A stretch of 64,000 nt of DNA from Tritrichomonas musculus (Eukaryota > Parabasalia > Tritrichomonadida > Tritrichomonadidae). The notes under the pieces are model-generated. The model searched no databases. It had not been told where the DNA came from and was given only the letters and a program-made list of their open reading frames with translations. Shown one piece after another: positions 46,949 to 57,925 of this stretch. The position numbers and the translations under genes are program-made. The DNA lies in assembly GCA_039105265.1 (NCBI GenBank), contig JAPFFF010000004.1, positions 7,545,501-7,609,500 on the forward strand. The letters are read 5' to 3'. Each line of letters opens with the position of its first letter. Position 1 is the stretch's first letter.

Positions 46949-48814
46949 ATGTTTTGTGTTTTTCTTCAAAATATTCCTCCAGAACAGTATTCTACAATCA
47001 GTGTTACTCATAATGAAACAGTTTACACTCTTTCCAAAGAATTATCTTTACAAAACAGCGAACTCATATCCGATCAAGCGAAAAATGAAACAAACAATCC
47101 AATAAATCTAGATTATGATCATGAATATGATGATTTCCAACTAATTTCAGATTTGTTTAACTATAAGCGTGTTTTTATTACCAAATTAAATATCGATTTT
47201 CTTGAATATTCAGCCAATTACCTTAAAATACCTATTCTTATCAAGAAGACAATCAAATTCAGGAACCATTACCAAGATTTTCTTAATAATCCGATTTTTG
47301 AGGAAATCAAATCATTACATAAACAGATATTTTCAATATGTCAACAAAAAAATGCTTATGATGAAAAAGATGATTTCTCAGATAGTGATGAAGAGAATGA
47401 AGATACCCAAGATGAAATCACAGAGCAAAAACGGGATGAAAATAAAAATTCAAATAAAGATGTCAAAAGTGAAGTGACATCATCTAATACCAACAATGAC
47501 AATGATGCAACATCGACCACAGAAAACAATGAAACAAAAAACACAGATGACAATAACGGTTCTATTCAAAATTCAATGACTTCAGAAAATATTCAAAAAA
47601 TTAAGTACAAACCGGAATATGCGTCAACTGTTTCCCACATCTTTTTTGGTGCCTGTCTTGCTGATCCGCTCAATATTGACACTTATTTAAAAATAGTTGC
47701 AAATGATGCAGAAATTTGTTCTCATTTTCACAATTTGTTGTCAATTGATGACGGCAAAATCGGAGATAGTCAAATGAATAATATATTGTGGAAGACTTTG
47801 AATGTTTCTTGCAAAAACTTTTTTATTAATAATGAAAAAAGATTGAGTCTTGATACAAATCTTTTCAAATATTTTAATTTTCAATATGGTCCATTTTTCT
47901 GTGCGATAACTGAAATGAAAAACTTGCTTGAAATCTTTGTGAACATGATCAAAGATGATGACATTGATTCGTTACAACAATTTTTCATTGCTGATGAAAG
48001 TCCATTAAAAAATTTGACCATTTTTACCAATTTGTTTAGATTCAGTGCAATTTTATCGGCCATGAAATGCTTCAAATATTTTCTGTTGAATTATTCGTCA
48101 CTTTTCCCCGATTTCAAATTCGATGCGAACATTGTTCGATCTGCAATTATCGGTGGAAACATTGAGATCTTTCGTTTGTCGCTCGATCGATATGGAGGGG
48201 AAGCAATTGACTTTATTAAAGATTCAATTATTTTCAATCGTACTAAAATTTTGAAATGGCTGATTACAAATGACATTCAATTTTTGTCAATTTATAATTG
48301 TAGCTGTTCAACTGTTCTTTATGGTGTAGAATACGTTCGACAAAAATGGTACAGTTGTTCTAATTGTCATCCTGAACCAGGTTATGGAATGTGCAAGTTT
48401 TGTGCTAAACATTGCCATTTAAATAAAGATGGTGAAGATGTCCATAATCCTGAATTTCAGAGAATTTCAACTGGATGCTTCTGTGATGATGACTGCCCTT
48501 TGTCTAAGAATATTGAAATCATCGGAAATAAACGATTTGTTGAGATTGACGATTTGATTCTTCTCTCAATTTATTGCTTGAATGTAAGCGCTTTGAAAGT
48601 GCTGATCGATGAGGGAGCTTATATTTTGAGATGCAGAGATAGAATAACAAGGAACGCTTACTCATTCGATGACGAAAAATTAAAACAATTGATATCAGGA
48701 ATGAGAGGCTACAAAGACAAATATATCGATGAAATTAATTCTCAGGAATATGAAAAAGATCATGAACTTCTTTCACTTGAACAATTAATGAAACGCATGC
48801 TAGGGAGAAAATAA
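46949..48814 (+). CDS. BTB-like/ankyrin (DUF3447-type) protein with UBR-box-like zinc module (621 aa)
   Basis: Start MFCVFLQNIPPEQ at 46949. Residues about 20-105 resemble the BTB-like head of the large trichomonad ankyrin family (YKRVFITKLNIDFLEYSANY). A long acidic, Asn/Thr-rich linker follows (about 140-215), then a helical ankyrin/DUF3447-like part (about 330-450). Next comes a Cys/His module (about 450-515: WYSCSNC, GMCKFCAKHCH, GCFCDDDC) with the same layout as the modules of the RING protein at 40232-41656. A final ankyrin-like unit is ALKVLIDEGAYILRCRD. Presumably an adaptor binding degradation signals or partner proteins; inference. Confidence 0.75.
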   Translation: MFCVFLQNIPPEQYSTISVTHNETVYTLSKELSLQNSELISDQAKNETNNPINLDYDHEYDDFQLISDLFNYKRVFITKLNIDFLEYSANYLKIPILIKKTIKFRNHYQDFLNNPIFEEIKSLHKQIFSICQQKNAYDEKDDFSDSDEENEDTQDEITEQKRDENKNSNKDVKSEVTSSNTNNDNDATSTTENNETKNTDDNNGSIQNSMTSENIQKIKYKPEYASTVSHIFFGACLADPLNIDTYLKIVANDAEICSHFHNLLSIDDGKIGDSQMNNILWKTLNVSCKNFFINNEKRLSLDTNLFKYFNFQYGPFFCAITEMKNLLEIFVNMIKDDDIDSLQQFFIADESPLKNLTIFTNLFRFSAILSAMKCFKYFLLNYSSLFPDFKFDANIVRSAIIGGNIEIFRLSLDRYGGEAIDFIKDSIIFNRTKILKWLITNDIQFLSIYNCSCSTVLYGVEYVRQKWYSCSNCHPEPGYGMCKFCAKHCHLNKDGEDVHNPEFQRISTGCFCDDDCPLSKNIEIIGNKRFVEIDDLILLSIYCLNVSALKVLIDEGAYILRCRDRITRNAYSFDDEKLKQLISGMRGYKDKYIDEINSQEYEKDHELLSLEQLMKRMLGRK

Positions 48815-49164
48815 GGAGTAGACATTTTTTTTTAAATTAAATAAAAATTTAATCAGATTTATATATATATATATATATATATATAGTTTTTTTTCTTGTA
48901 AATTTAAGTTAATACATTCATTAAATCAGTTATTAATTTGTTTTTGCATGAGTGATATTATATATAAAAAAAATATTAAAAAATTTATAAAATGAATTGT
49001 CACCAATGATATATTTCTCAACTTTTTTAAATATCACGACAGTTGTGTTTTCTTTGAAGAATTTATGAATCTGATAATAATTTACTTTCAAAAATATTGT
49101 ATAAAAAGTATATATAAAAATAATTGTTTATCTAACTAAATCTATAATAAGTTAATTTTTTAAT
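48815..49164. other. Spacer with (TA)n microsatellite
   Basis: AT-rich spacer between convergent genes. A TA run lies at about 48860-48886. No gene seen. Confidence 0.6.
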
Positions 49165-49398
49165 TCAATGTAAAGCTGGTGTGTCACCAACTTGTGTATT
49201 GGTATGTGTGGTTATTGTTTTGTGACCTTCTGGATCGATTGTTACATCGGTAACAGTTGTAGCTGTATGTTGTTTACCATCTGGATTTGTTTGTGAATCA
49301 ATATGGGTTGTTCTCTCAACTGTTTCACCATTTTTTGTCACTGATTCAGTTGTTGTGCAAGAACATGTGCATGTGCAATGTGATTGACTTGAACTCAT
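49165..49398 (-). CDS. Tiny Cys/Thr-rich protein A (77 aa)
   Basis: Unrecognised. The N-terminus MSSSQSHCTCTCSCTTTESV carries four Cys in seven residues. The rest is Thr/His/Asp-rich strand-like repeats (NGETVERTTHIDSQTNPDG, then HTATTVTDVTIDPEGHK). It has a close paralogue at 53625-53852 on the opposite strand. The last 20 bases before the ATG, containing TCATTTCATTTTTAATA, are the same in both. The paralogue shows mostly conservative changes, which argues for a functional pair. The Cys cluster could bind metal; that is a guess. Confidence 0.75.
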   Translation of the reverse strand: MSSSQSHCTCTCSCTTTESVTKNGETVERTTHIDSQTNPDGKQHTATTVTDVTIDPEGHKTITTHTNTQVGDTPALH

Positions 49399-49749
49399 TA
49401 TTAAAAATGAAATGATTTCATTATTGTAATAATTTTAAGGATAAATAATTTGCTTTTCAATCTTTTATTTAAATTCAATAATTTTATTGAATTAAAAGAT
49501 AAATTCTTTTCAAATTTTTTTTTATATTCCTGAATAAGTATTGAATCTTAAATATAAAAAAAACGATAAAAAAATATTCTTTTGAAAAATAAAACGGAAA
49601 TATCTTATTATTCTTTTTCAAATATTTAAAAGCAATAATAAAAATATGATAAAAATTTGAAAATTAATATATTTTCTATTAATTACTTAAATAAATATAA
49701 ACTTAATGCAATATTGAATATATCAAATTCCAATCATAAATAATTAATA
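49399..49749. other. AT-rich spacer
   Basis: Holds the upstream region of tiny protein A and the 3' flank of the LRR gene. Nothing else seen. Confidence 0.5.
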
Positions 49750-51417
49750 TCAATGCTTTCTTAAATTTGATGGTATCATTATAATGACATTTTTATAGCC
49801 GTTAAAATTTGATATATCAATATAATCTAATTGATAATTCCCATCAACTTCAATTATAAGAAGGCTTTTGCATTCCTTAAAAGCGTTTTTAAATTTTTTG
49901 AGTTTTGGAGGAATTATAAAGCATGCTATTGAAGATTGACTGAATGCTCCTTCTTCAATTAATTGTAGTTCTGAATCTTCTTGTATTTCAATTTTTTGAA
50001 GTAGTTTGCAATGAGAAAACGCATAATTTTTAATTACAGTAACTTTTGAAGGAATGAATAAACTTTTAATTTTTGAATAATTAAATGCACTCTCACCAAT
50101 TATTTGAAGCTTTGAATCCTTTTGTATTTCAATTTTTTGAAGAAAGTAACAACAAGAAAATGCTGTGTTTTCAATTTTTGTTACTTCTGATGGAATAATT
50201 AAATTTCTAATTGAAGAAAAACAGAATGAAGATTCTCCTATCGTTTGAAGCTTTGAATTTTCCCCAAATTCTATTTGCTTGAGATTGTTACAATAATTCA
50301 ATGAGAAAGGGCAAACATATTTGATAAAACTTGGAATGATTACTTTTTTAATGTCTCGAACGCAAAAAACTAAACAATCGAAATTTTCTTGATCAATTGA
50401 AGATTTCCCAATGATCATCTGATTTTTAAACCGATATCGTTGATTTTCTTCACTTACACTTATTTTTTTTAATTTGCAAGTTTTTTTACACCAACCATTT
50501 TCAAATTCAATTAATTGTGAAGGAATTGAAATTTTTTCAATTGAAGATTCATAAAAAGCATTTGATTCAATTATTTGAAGTTTTGAATCAGATGGGACTC
50601 TTATTATTTTGAGATGTTTACAACATTCAAATGCACTTTCCTCAATTTTTGTCAGTTTTGACGGAATCGTGAAACTTTTTATGGCAGTCCTCGCGAATGC
50701 ATGTTTTTCAATGATTTGAAGTTTTGAATCTTGCTGAAATTTTACTTGTTCAAGATTTCTGCAATTTGCAAATGCAAAACGGCCAATTCTTGTTACTTGT
50801 GATGGAATTGTGATGCTCTTAATATTCAATGAATTAAATGTCAAATTCTCAATTTCTTGAAGTTTTGAATCATCTTGAAATTCTATTTGTTCGAGCTTAT
50901 AACATTCACTTATTGAATACTGGCATATGTGCTTGATATAATTTGGTATGATAACTTTTTGAATGTCGCGAACACAATAAATTAAACAGTCAAAATCTTC
51001 TTGGTCAATTGATGATTTTCCAACCATCATTTGATTCTCAAAACAGCAACGATATCGTGGATTTTCTTCACTTACACTGATTTTACTTACTTTTAAATGA
51101 TCACACCATCCTTCTGGCAGTTCGGTTAGATGTGATGGAATTGAGAGGCTCTCAATTTGCGAAATGTAAAAAGCACCTTGATCGATCTTTTGAATTTGCG
51201 TGTCAGGAGAAAATTTTAATGATTTAATATTAGAATTTGTAAATGATCTTTTTAAAATTCTTGTTATAATGTATTCTTTTGAATTATACATGATCGACCT
51301 TGGAATTATTAATTCATCAATTACTTGGAATCTATGCTCAAGGCTAAAAATGGCAGCTGTCATTTCTTTTTCATTTGTTATATAAATAATTTGGTCATAA
51401 GTTACTTTGTTCTGCAT
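49750..51417 (-). CDS. BspA-like LRR protein, diverged type (555 aa)
   Basis: I choose the ATG at 51417 (MQNKVTYDQIIYIT), 9 bases after TCATA; the open frame extends upstream without ATG. LRR_5/TpLRR repeats fill the protein (IKSITIPSQVTRIGRFAFAN, LEQVKFQQDSKLQIIEKHAF). A repeated larger block contains GWC and a VSEENPRYR...MMVGKSSIDQ segment, seen twice (around residues 120-165 and 320-365). No signal peptide or transmembrane helix is visible. Unlike the cluster at 1-13437, its repeats are well diverged, so it is an older, stable family member. Related to the shorter gene at 59987-60877. Confidence 0.8.
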   Translation of the reverse strand: MQNKVTYDQIIYITNEKEMTAAIFSLEHRFQVIDELIIPRSIMYNSKEYIITRILKRSFTNSNIKSLKFSPDTQIQKIDQGAFYISQIESLSIPSHLTELPEGWCDHLKVSKISVSEENPRYRCCFENQMMVGKSSIDQEDFDCLIYCVRDIQKVIIPNYIKHICQYSISECYKLEQIEFQDDSKLQEIENLTFNSLNIKSITIPSQVTRIGRFAFANCRNLEQVKFQQDSKLQIIEKHAFARTAIKSFTIPSKLTKIEESAFECCKHLKIIRVPSDSKLQIIESNAFYESSIEKISIPSQLIEFENGWCKKTCKLKKISVSEENQRYRFKNQMIIGKSSIDQENFDCLVFCVRDIKKVIIPSFIKYVCPFSLNYCNNLKQIEFGENSKLQTIGESSFCFSSIRNLIIPSEVTKIENTAFSCCYFLQKIEIQKDSKLQIIGESAFNYSKIKSLFIPSKVTVIKNYAFSHCKLLQKIEIQEDSELQLIEEGAFSQSSIACFIIPPKLKKFKNAFKECKSLLIIEVDGNYQLDYIDISNFNGYKNVIIMIPSNLRKH

Positions 51418-51720
51418 AAATTCGTATGAAGCAAGCTCGATATTTGTAAACAAAAAAATTCTGAGAATTTTATCAATTATTTGAATGCAAATTGAAAAAT
51501 ATTATTCGAAATTTTAATTTATTTGTCATAACGAAAGTTCTTGTTTTAATTATTTCCATGAAGAATAATTTCAAAATTTAATTTATATTGTCTAAAAAAA
51601 CAAATTAATAACTATTAATAAACAGAATGAGACTCGGGAGATCAATAATTGTTAAAAAAAGATATTCACAGATCGAATATTCTGCCATCATTATCTATAT
51701 TGATTATTTTTTTTAAGAAA

Positions 51721-52878
51721 TTAAGAGCAATTATATTGCATTATGAAGCTTCCAAAATCTGAGCCTGTTGTCATCCAAACTTGAGCAGTTCCACAGTCTC
51801 CCCAAAGGTTGGTTGATGCCTCACTTTCTTCAATTTCAAGGAGAAGAACATGACCATTTGGCCTATCATCGCCTTGAGCAAAGCAAGGATAACCGCCCAA
51901 GTAAGTTTTCAGGTCTTTATTTCCATAGTTTTTTTCATGCAAGAATTCATCAATGAAAAGCAGCTCTTCTTGATTGAAAGAATCTTTTTCAGGCAATTCA
52001 AAACCAGCTTCATTTACGCCATATGGATACATGAAGCTTTCTTTCCACTCGGTAACTGTTCTTGGCTCATTGAAAACATTCCTCTTTGATGGGACATCAT
52101 CATAAACAAGCTGGTCAATCTGCTCATCAGAGTAACACTTCACTTCCTGATGAATATGGCAAGAATTGCAAGTGTTGCCAACAACAACGCATTCGTGATC
52201 TGATGGAAACAATTTTTTCATTTCATCTGGTATCGATGGTATATGAAATGAAAAAACGGTTTGTAATTTGTCACCACAATCACAAAATATGGGGCCATTT
52301 ATGGGTAAATATGGGGCCACCCCGCCAAAATTTGACACCCGTGGATTGGATGAATCAGAATGCTTTACAACTGGAATGTAACAAGTCTTTTTATATCGTT
52401 CCATTGTTGATTTAAGACGTGACAATTCTTCATCAATTTCTTTGTAAACCTCTGAATTAAGTTGCTCAAAAAGTTCACATTTTTCTGAATCATCTTTTAG
52501 AAAATATTTTGAGAAAAATTAAACGGAGGCTTGATAAATTTTTGGAGGATTTCAACAAGTTGATTGGCGGATAAAGAATCTTTAATAATATCTTTGTAAT
52601 ACTTGTATGAAAATAGATTTTTTTTGAAATTGATCATTAGGTAGATTAAATATTGGCTTGAAAAAAATATCAAGATATATAGGAAGAGAGTCAATAATCT
52701 TCCTTATAATTACTCGTTTCGTTCTATTTATAATATACATATTATACACATTATTTATATCATTAATATTAAATAAATATTTCGAAAAATTTTCAGTTTG
52801 GTCTTTGTGTTTTTGTAAAAATGAGATGTATTCATCAAGATTAATGCTTTTTGGATTTGAATTTATTTTCAATTCCAA
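51721..52878 (-). pseudogene. DUF1963-domain gene, 5' part frameshifted
   Basis: The C-terminal 230 codons (from about 52425 down to 51721) are open and fit DUF1963: a GGYPCFAQGDD motif, LLLEIEES, and NLWGDCGTAQVWMT near the end, plus CDCGDKLQTVF and C-x-x-C segments. No ATG precedes it before a stop. Upstream, protein-like sequence continues in two other frames (52497-52694 and 52582-52878, the latter starting MELKINSNPKS). This indicates at least two frameshifts in the 5' half. Function of DUF1963 is unknown. A broken host gene is the best reading; missed introns are less likely since no trichomonad splice motifs are visible. Confidence 0.6.
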
Positions 52879-52918
52879 ATCTTCAAGTTCTTTGCTTTCA
52901 TTTAAATTAGCCTTATAA

Positions 52919-53600
52919 AGTTCTAAACTTTTTCAAAAGACTTTTAAAATGTTAATATCTTGTTTATTATATTATAAGATTTATTTTTTAAATATATTTA
53001 TGAATAAATATATTAGACTTAATTTTAAAAACATATCAAGTATGATACATTTAAGCACTCTTTAAATATTAAGTTTAATTATGATTCTTAAAAATTAAAC
53101 ACAATGATTTACTTCAGCTATAATTAAATAGAGCTTCATAAAACTCCAAATGATTCTCAATTGGAAAATTTAAAATGCTAATTATGTAATATATAATTAT
53201 TTAACATATTTTTTCTATCATAAAATCATTTATATGTGTATAAAATTACATATATTTGATAAAATTTATTAAATTATCTTTATATGACTTGATATTTTGT
53301 GATGTTGTGTTATAAAATTGGAATTTTCATTTCGAAAAAGAAATAAGAATTAAATATATTAAATGATTTATTTATATCTATATCTATTTTTTAATTTTAA
53401 TGTTTGAAATCTTTGTAAATATAAATTTTAATTTTATCTTTTATCGTTTTTTTATATATAAAAATTCAATATATCTTCAGAAATAATTGAATATTCAATT
53501 TCAAAAATAAAGATATCATTGAAATTCAAATAAAAAAATTGAAGTAAATTATTTATTTTCTTTCAAAAAAAATATAAACATAAAATTACCGCTAAGGCAA
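52919..53600. other. AT-rich spacer, no gene seen
   Basis: About 0.7 kb of AT-rich DNA with no convincing frame. The TCATTTCATTTTT motif of the next gene begins just beyond it. Confidence 0.55.
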
Positions 53601-53624
53601 AAAAGAATCATTTCATTTTTAATA

Positions 53625-53852
53625 ATGAGTTCAAATCATTGCACATGCACATGCTCTTGCACAACAACTGAATCAGTGACAAGAAATGGTGAGACAGTTG
53701 AGAGAACAACCCATGTTGATTCAAACACAGATCCAAATGGCCAACAACATACAACAACAACAGTTACAGATACAACAATTGATCCAGAAGGCCACAAGAC
53801 AACTACCACACATACTAACACACAAGTTGGTGGCACTCCAGCCTTACATTAA
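53625..53852 (+). CDS. Tiny Cys/Thr-rich protein B (75 aa)
   Basis: Paralogue of the gene at 49165-49398, on the opposite strand. It starts MSSNHCTCTCSCTTTESVTR and keeps the NGETVERTTHVDSNTDP and TIDPEGHKTTTTHTNTQVGG parts and the ending TPALH. The 5' leader with TCATTTCATTTTTAATA is shared with protein A. It is single-exon, without a hydrophobic segment. Function unknown; conserved Cys-x-Cys-x-Cys spacing suggests metal binding or a disulphide cluster. Confidence 0.75.
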   Translation: MSSNHCTCTCSCTTTESVTRNGETVERTTHVDSNTDPNGQQHTTTTVTDTTIDPEGHKTTTTHTNTQVGGTPALH

Positions 53853-54794
53853 ATTTATTATATAATATAATAGAATTAGATAGATAAATAAATAATTATT
53901 TATTTTAATACTAATATATTTGTTTAATGGTTTATTCAAAAAATATATATTTGGGGAGAATGATACTTTTCGTTTTTAATAATTTTAAAATGTTTGGAAT
54001 GTTAGTCAAAATTTGGATTTTAAAAATAAACATTCCTTAAATAATAAAACGTAATGATGAAGGATTTATGATATAAAAGATGGATATAGTATTTGGTTTA
54101 ATGATGAACTATATAATAGAAGTTTTTTTTTGAATTTATAGAGGAATGAATTGTAAAAGGCCAATATTTCCATACTTGATATCATATAATGCATCTTTTT
54201 TTGTGTAAAATGATGAACATCTTTATAATTTTCATCTTCTAGAATCAGCCAAAATTTGAAATGCTATTTGCGTGAATGTAGAGCATTTAGAATATAATAC
54301 TTTCAATTTATTTTAAAGTTGATGAGTTTTCATGAGAGATTTCCATTATTATTGAATAATTTAGGACCCAATTTCTTCAATTTTTGTTGTTATTGGCAAA
54401 ATTGCTATATATATCAATAATAAACATTTATTGGATGATTTTTACTTAATAAAAAAACTACTTTAGATGATATGATACAAATTCATAAACTTTCTAAATG
54501 CTTCTTTAGATTGTCTTATAAATAACAATATAAAAGTATACTAGTTTCTTAATAAATCAGTTTTCAATAATAAATTTGAAAAAAAAATATTTTATATATA
54601 CTTTATTAATTAAAAAACACAATCAAAAAACATTTAAAACGATAATATTGAAAAACATGTTCAACGCGATAGAAATAACTGCACATATACAATGCGAGAC
54701 TATTCTATATGAATTTCACATATATCTTTTTGGAGAGAAATCATATGAGCTTCTAAGAATATTTGATAACCAAAGTGTAATATAACATTAATTT
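53853..54794. other. Spacer with a decayed gene fragment
   Basis: Near 54130-54310 the minus strand reads coherent protein-like codons (NALHSRK, stop, HFKFWLILEDENYKDVHHF, then KKMHYMISSMEILAFYN) without a start or family. A 42-codon plus-strand frame from the ATG at 54657 (MFNAIEITAHIQ) is weak and not called. Confidence 0.4.
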
Positions 54795-55400
54795 TTATAT
54801 TTCCATAATACTTCTTAGCCATGGAATAATGACATTTTTATGATCTTCAAAAAACCAAATAGCTAAACTTTTATTTCTCTTTTGATCTCTTCCAAATAAA
54901 GGTAATTTTAATTCTTTGATTTCATTGGCAAATTGAAGGTTGTATTTTTCACCAAGCAGATTGATTGTAAATTTATTTGGTTTACCTAGTCGAAGGAACA
55001 TCTCAATATTTTGATAAGGCTGATTGAAATGCGGCAATTTTTTTAATCTTTCAAATTCTAGTCCTTTTCCATATATATTTTTCCGAGTTTTCACTTCTTT
55101 TTTATATCTTGCCTTTCTAGTTTGAGGAAGTGATTTAACACTTGAATTTGCCATATTTTCCCCATGTTTTAATTTCAAATTTTCACTTAATAATGAACTA
55201 TGCGATAGTTTTTCTTCTTTCTTAACAATTTTTTTCAAATTTTGATTAGCATTATAAATTAATATAGTGTGATGTGATTGATCTTGCGGTGATTGGCCGC
55301 AATTGGATTTTGGGGAAATTGGTTCATTATTATTTAAAATAATATCGTTAAAATTTATTGGTTGGACGAATTGTTGTTTTTTCTCATTATTATTATTCAT
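54795..55400 (-). CDS. Basic protein of unknown function (201 aa)
   Basis: Start MNNNNEKKQQFVQP at 55400, about ten bases after TCATTTTT. The first 100 residues are Asn/Ser/Lys-rich and disordered-looking, with a basic stretch KARYKKEVKTRKN. The last 90 form a compact domain (LPHFNQPYQNIEMFLRLGK, ELKLPLFGRDQKRNKSLAIW, FFEDHKNVIIPWL) that could be a small helical DNA- or protein-binding fold. I do not recognise it. The initiator motif and ordered C-terminus support a real gene. Confidence 0.65.
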   Translation of the reverse strand: MNNNNEKKQQFVQPINFNDIILNNNEPISPKSNCGQSPQDQSHHTILIYNANQNLKKIVKKEEKLSHSSLLSENLKLKHGENMANSSVKSLPQTRKARYKKEVKTRKNIYGKGLEFERLKKLPHFNQPYQNIEMFLRLGKPNKFTINLLGEKYNLQFANEIKELKLPLFGRDQKRNKSLAIWFFEDHKNVIIPWLRSIMEI

Positions 55401-56876
55401 ATATAGTAAAAATGAACAATAATGTTAAACTTCTTTAAACTCTTTTTTTGAAAAGACTCATTGAATTAGATGGCATCTTTTTGTATAATTGACTCAAATA
55501 TCTTTTTTTTTGAATTAATATTCAATATAAAATTGCTTATTTTTTATTTAGTATTGATTTTATCTATAAATGTGCACTCATATTTGTTTTTTTATTATGA
55601 GAACATAAAAAAGTGATCTGGCATCTTAATTGAATTTTCTTAAAACAGTAACATTTCAGAGAAGTAAAAAAAAAAATATCATTCTTTTGTTTTTTTAGAG
55701 AATTTTTTGTTCTATCGCGTTATTAATTGTTTTTACAATAACAAAATCAAATATATTATGATTTTAAATATGATATTTATAAAATTTACATATTTCTTTA
55801 AAGATATCAAACTTGTAACTTGAATACTTTGCAATTTACGATATAAATTTTAATCAGTACAGTGAAGTTTTCTTTACAATAAAATTTACTTACTTTGAAG
55901 ATGATAATATTTTAAAAATTAATCATTGTGGTTATTGGCAAATAATAGTACTAAACAGTAAAAAGAAAGAAATTCAACTTTAAAATTCAATTTATTGTCA
56001 ATAAGATAATGCTTGCTTTATTTTTTTATATAGAGGGTCAGAATGAAATTAACAAGCTTTTAGATGTTTATGTGATAAAAAAACTACAATTTTTTTTCTA
56101 AAAAGAGTTTCAAATAACATTACTAAACCTATTTAGACTGACAAGTATAATTCAGGTATGCTTAGGCAGGACATTATAACATGAAAGTTCAATTGCTCAT
56201 GCTAAACAAAATCAAAAATTAGAGAGATTTATGAATATGTATAATTTTCGGATCTTTACCATGTATTGCATATATACATGAAGATGGTGATTATACCACT
56301 CCATTGAATTTTGAGTATAGAAGTATTTTAATTTATCTAATAAAAGCGATGTATTCATCTAAATTTATTATTCTTAAATTCGATTGGTTTACAAAAACAA
56401 TATTTTTTTTTCCCAACATAATCTCTTCTTATTTAATCATTGATGTGTGAGTCATTTTCTCCTTGTCCGAGGAAATATTTGAAATCAATTCTTTAATAAT
56501 TCTCTTTTATTACTTGAAAATTGGTTTCATTTAGGGTGAAAAGCAAAGTAATTTCTTCCAAGTACTATGGTTTAATTTAGGGTGAAAAGAAAAGTTATCG
56601 CTTTATAAAGAGATACATTAAATTATTAATGACTCAAGGGACAAGTGGAAATTACGCTATATCCTATATATACTTAGATCATCAGTAAGATATTTGACTA
56701 AGAAAAATGGAGTTGAAGACATCCAAAATATGATATCTCAATAAGAACTTGTTAATATGCAAGTTGGGGCCGAACTATATGAAAGTTCTCTCGCAAATGT
56801 TAATATATATATTTCAAAAAAGCTATATTTTGCAATTCAAAAAGTTAAACTTTTTGTTAGTTTGCATATAGTTTTT
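55401..56876. other. AT-rich region, no intact gene
   Basis: 1.5 kb with short coding-like scraps but nothing identifiable. A two-copy direct repeat (core TTTAGGGTGAAAAG) lies around 56524-56600. Confidence 0.45.
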
Positions 56877-56914
56877 AATGAATATATTTGTTTTTAATGA
56901 ATATATTTGTTTTT
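56877..56914 (+). repeat. Two 19-bp units left of the TTAA element
   Basis: AATGAATATATTTGTTTTT twice. Two more copies lie at 59951-59988 on the far side of the element, so the insertion split a four-unit array or duplicated a two-unit one. Confidence 0.8.
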
Positions 56915-57146
56915 AAGGGTAAGCTTTGAACAAACTTCAGTCAAAATTTGATAATTTTATTTATTTTATTCGTTATTCAATTTTGAAAGATTAAAAATAA
57001 TTTATATTCAATTTATTATGAAGATGTAAAAAAAATTTTTAAATCAATTTTTGGAGCATAAAAGGCTTTATAAGCATTTCGGAGTGTTTGCTTGGTTTAT
57101 ATTAATAAAAAATTTATTGCAAGTATTTATATTTTTTTGATAAATG

Positions 57147-57925
57147 GAATCTTGGTGAATCAATAATCACCATTTCGATGAATTAGAAAGATACAACATT
57201 GTGTCATACTTATAATAATTAACATCGAAAAATATTAGTTTTGGCCTGACAAAATATTTTAATCTTGCGTGAAAGTTGAGATATCAATCATCTAGAGTGA
57301 AATATGTGAATTTATTTAAAATAAAAAAAATGGCCGAGACGAATTTTTATTTTATGCTTAAATAAATTAAAAAATCTAAAAAAAACTCATTATTTAATAA
57401 ATTGTGTCAGATTTTAAAATTGAATACTTTTCTATCTTTATCTTTTCTTTTTTTAACTTTTTCTCAAAATATAAAATACTTATTTTTTTTTAATTGTCAC
57501 AATACAATACTATAGATAATAATACTCATTATTTGCATATGTGTTTTTGAATAATATGTAATCTTAATGAATCAATAATCACCATTTCGATGAATTAGAA
57601 AGATACAACATTGTGTCATATATATAATAATTAACATCGAAAAATATTAGTTTTGGCCTGACAAAATATTTTAATCTTGCGTGGAAGTTGAGATATCAAT
57701 CATCTAGAGTGAAATATGTGAATTTATTTAAAATAAAAAAAATGGCCGAGACGAATTTTTATTTTATGCTTAAAAAAGTCAAAAAATCTAAAAAAAACTC
57801 ATTATTTAATAAATTGTGTCAGATTTTAAAATTGAATACTTTTCTATCTTTATCTTTTCTTTTTTTAACTTTTTCTCAAAATATAAAATACTTATTCCTT
57901 TTTAATCGTTATAATGCAAAAATAC
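57147..57925 (+). repeat. Direct duplication of about 350 bp, offset 412
   Basis: 57147-57505 and 57559-57925 are near-identical, with a few differences, including the stretch GAGTGAAATATGTGAATT. A third short match (core AATATTAGTTTTGGCCTGA) lies at 58523-58542. The short frame in the second copy (57742-57963) is closed early in the first, so I do not call a gene. Confidence 0.75.
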
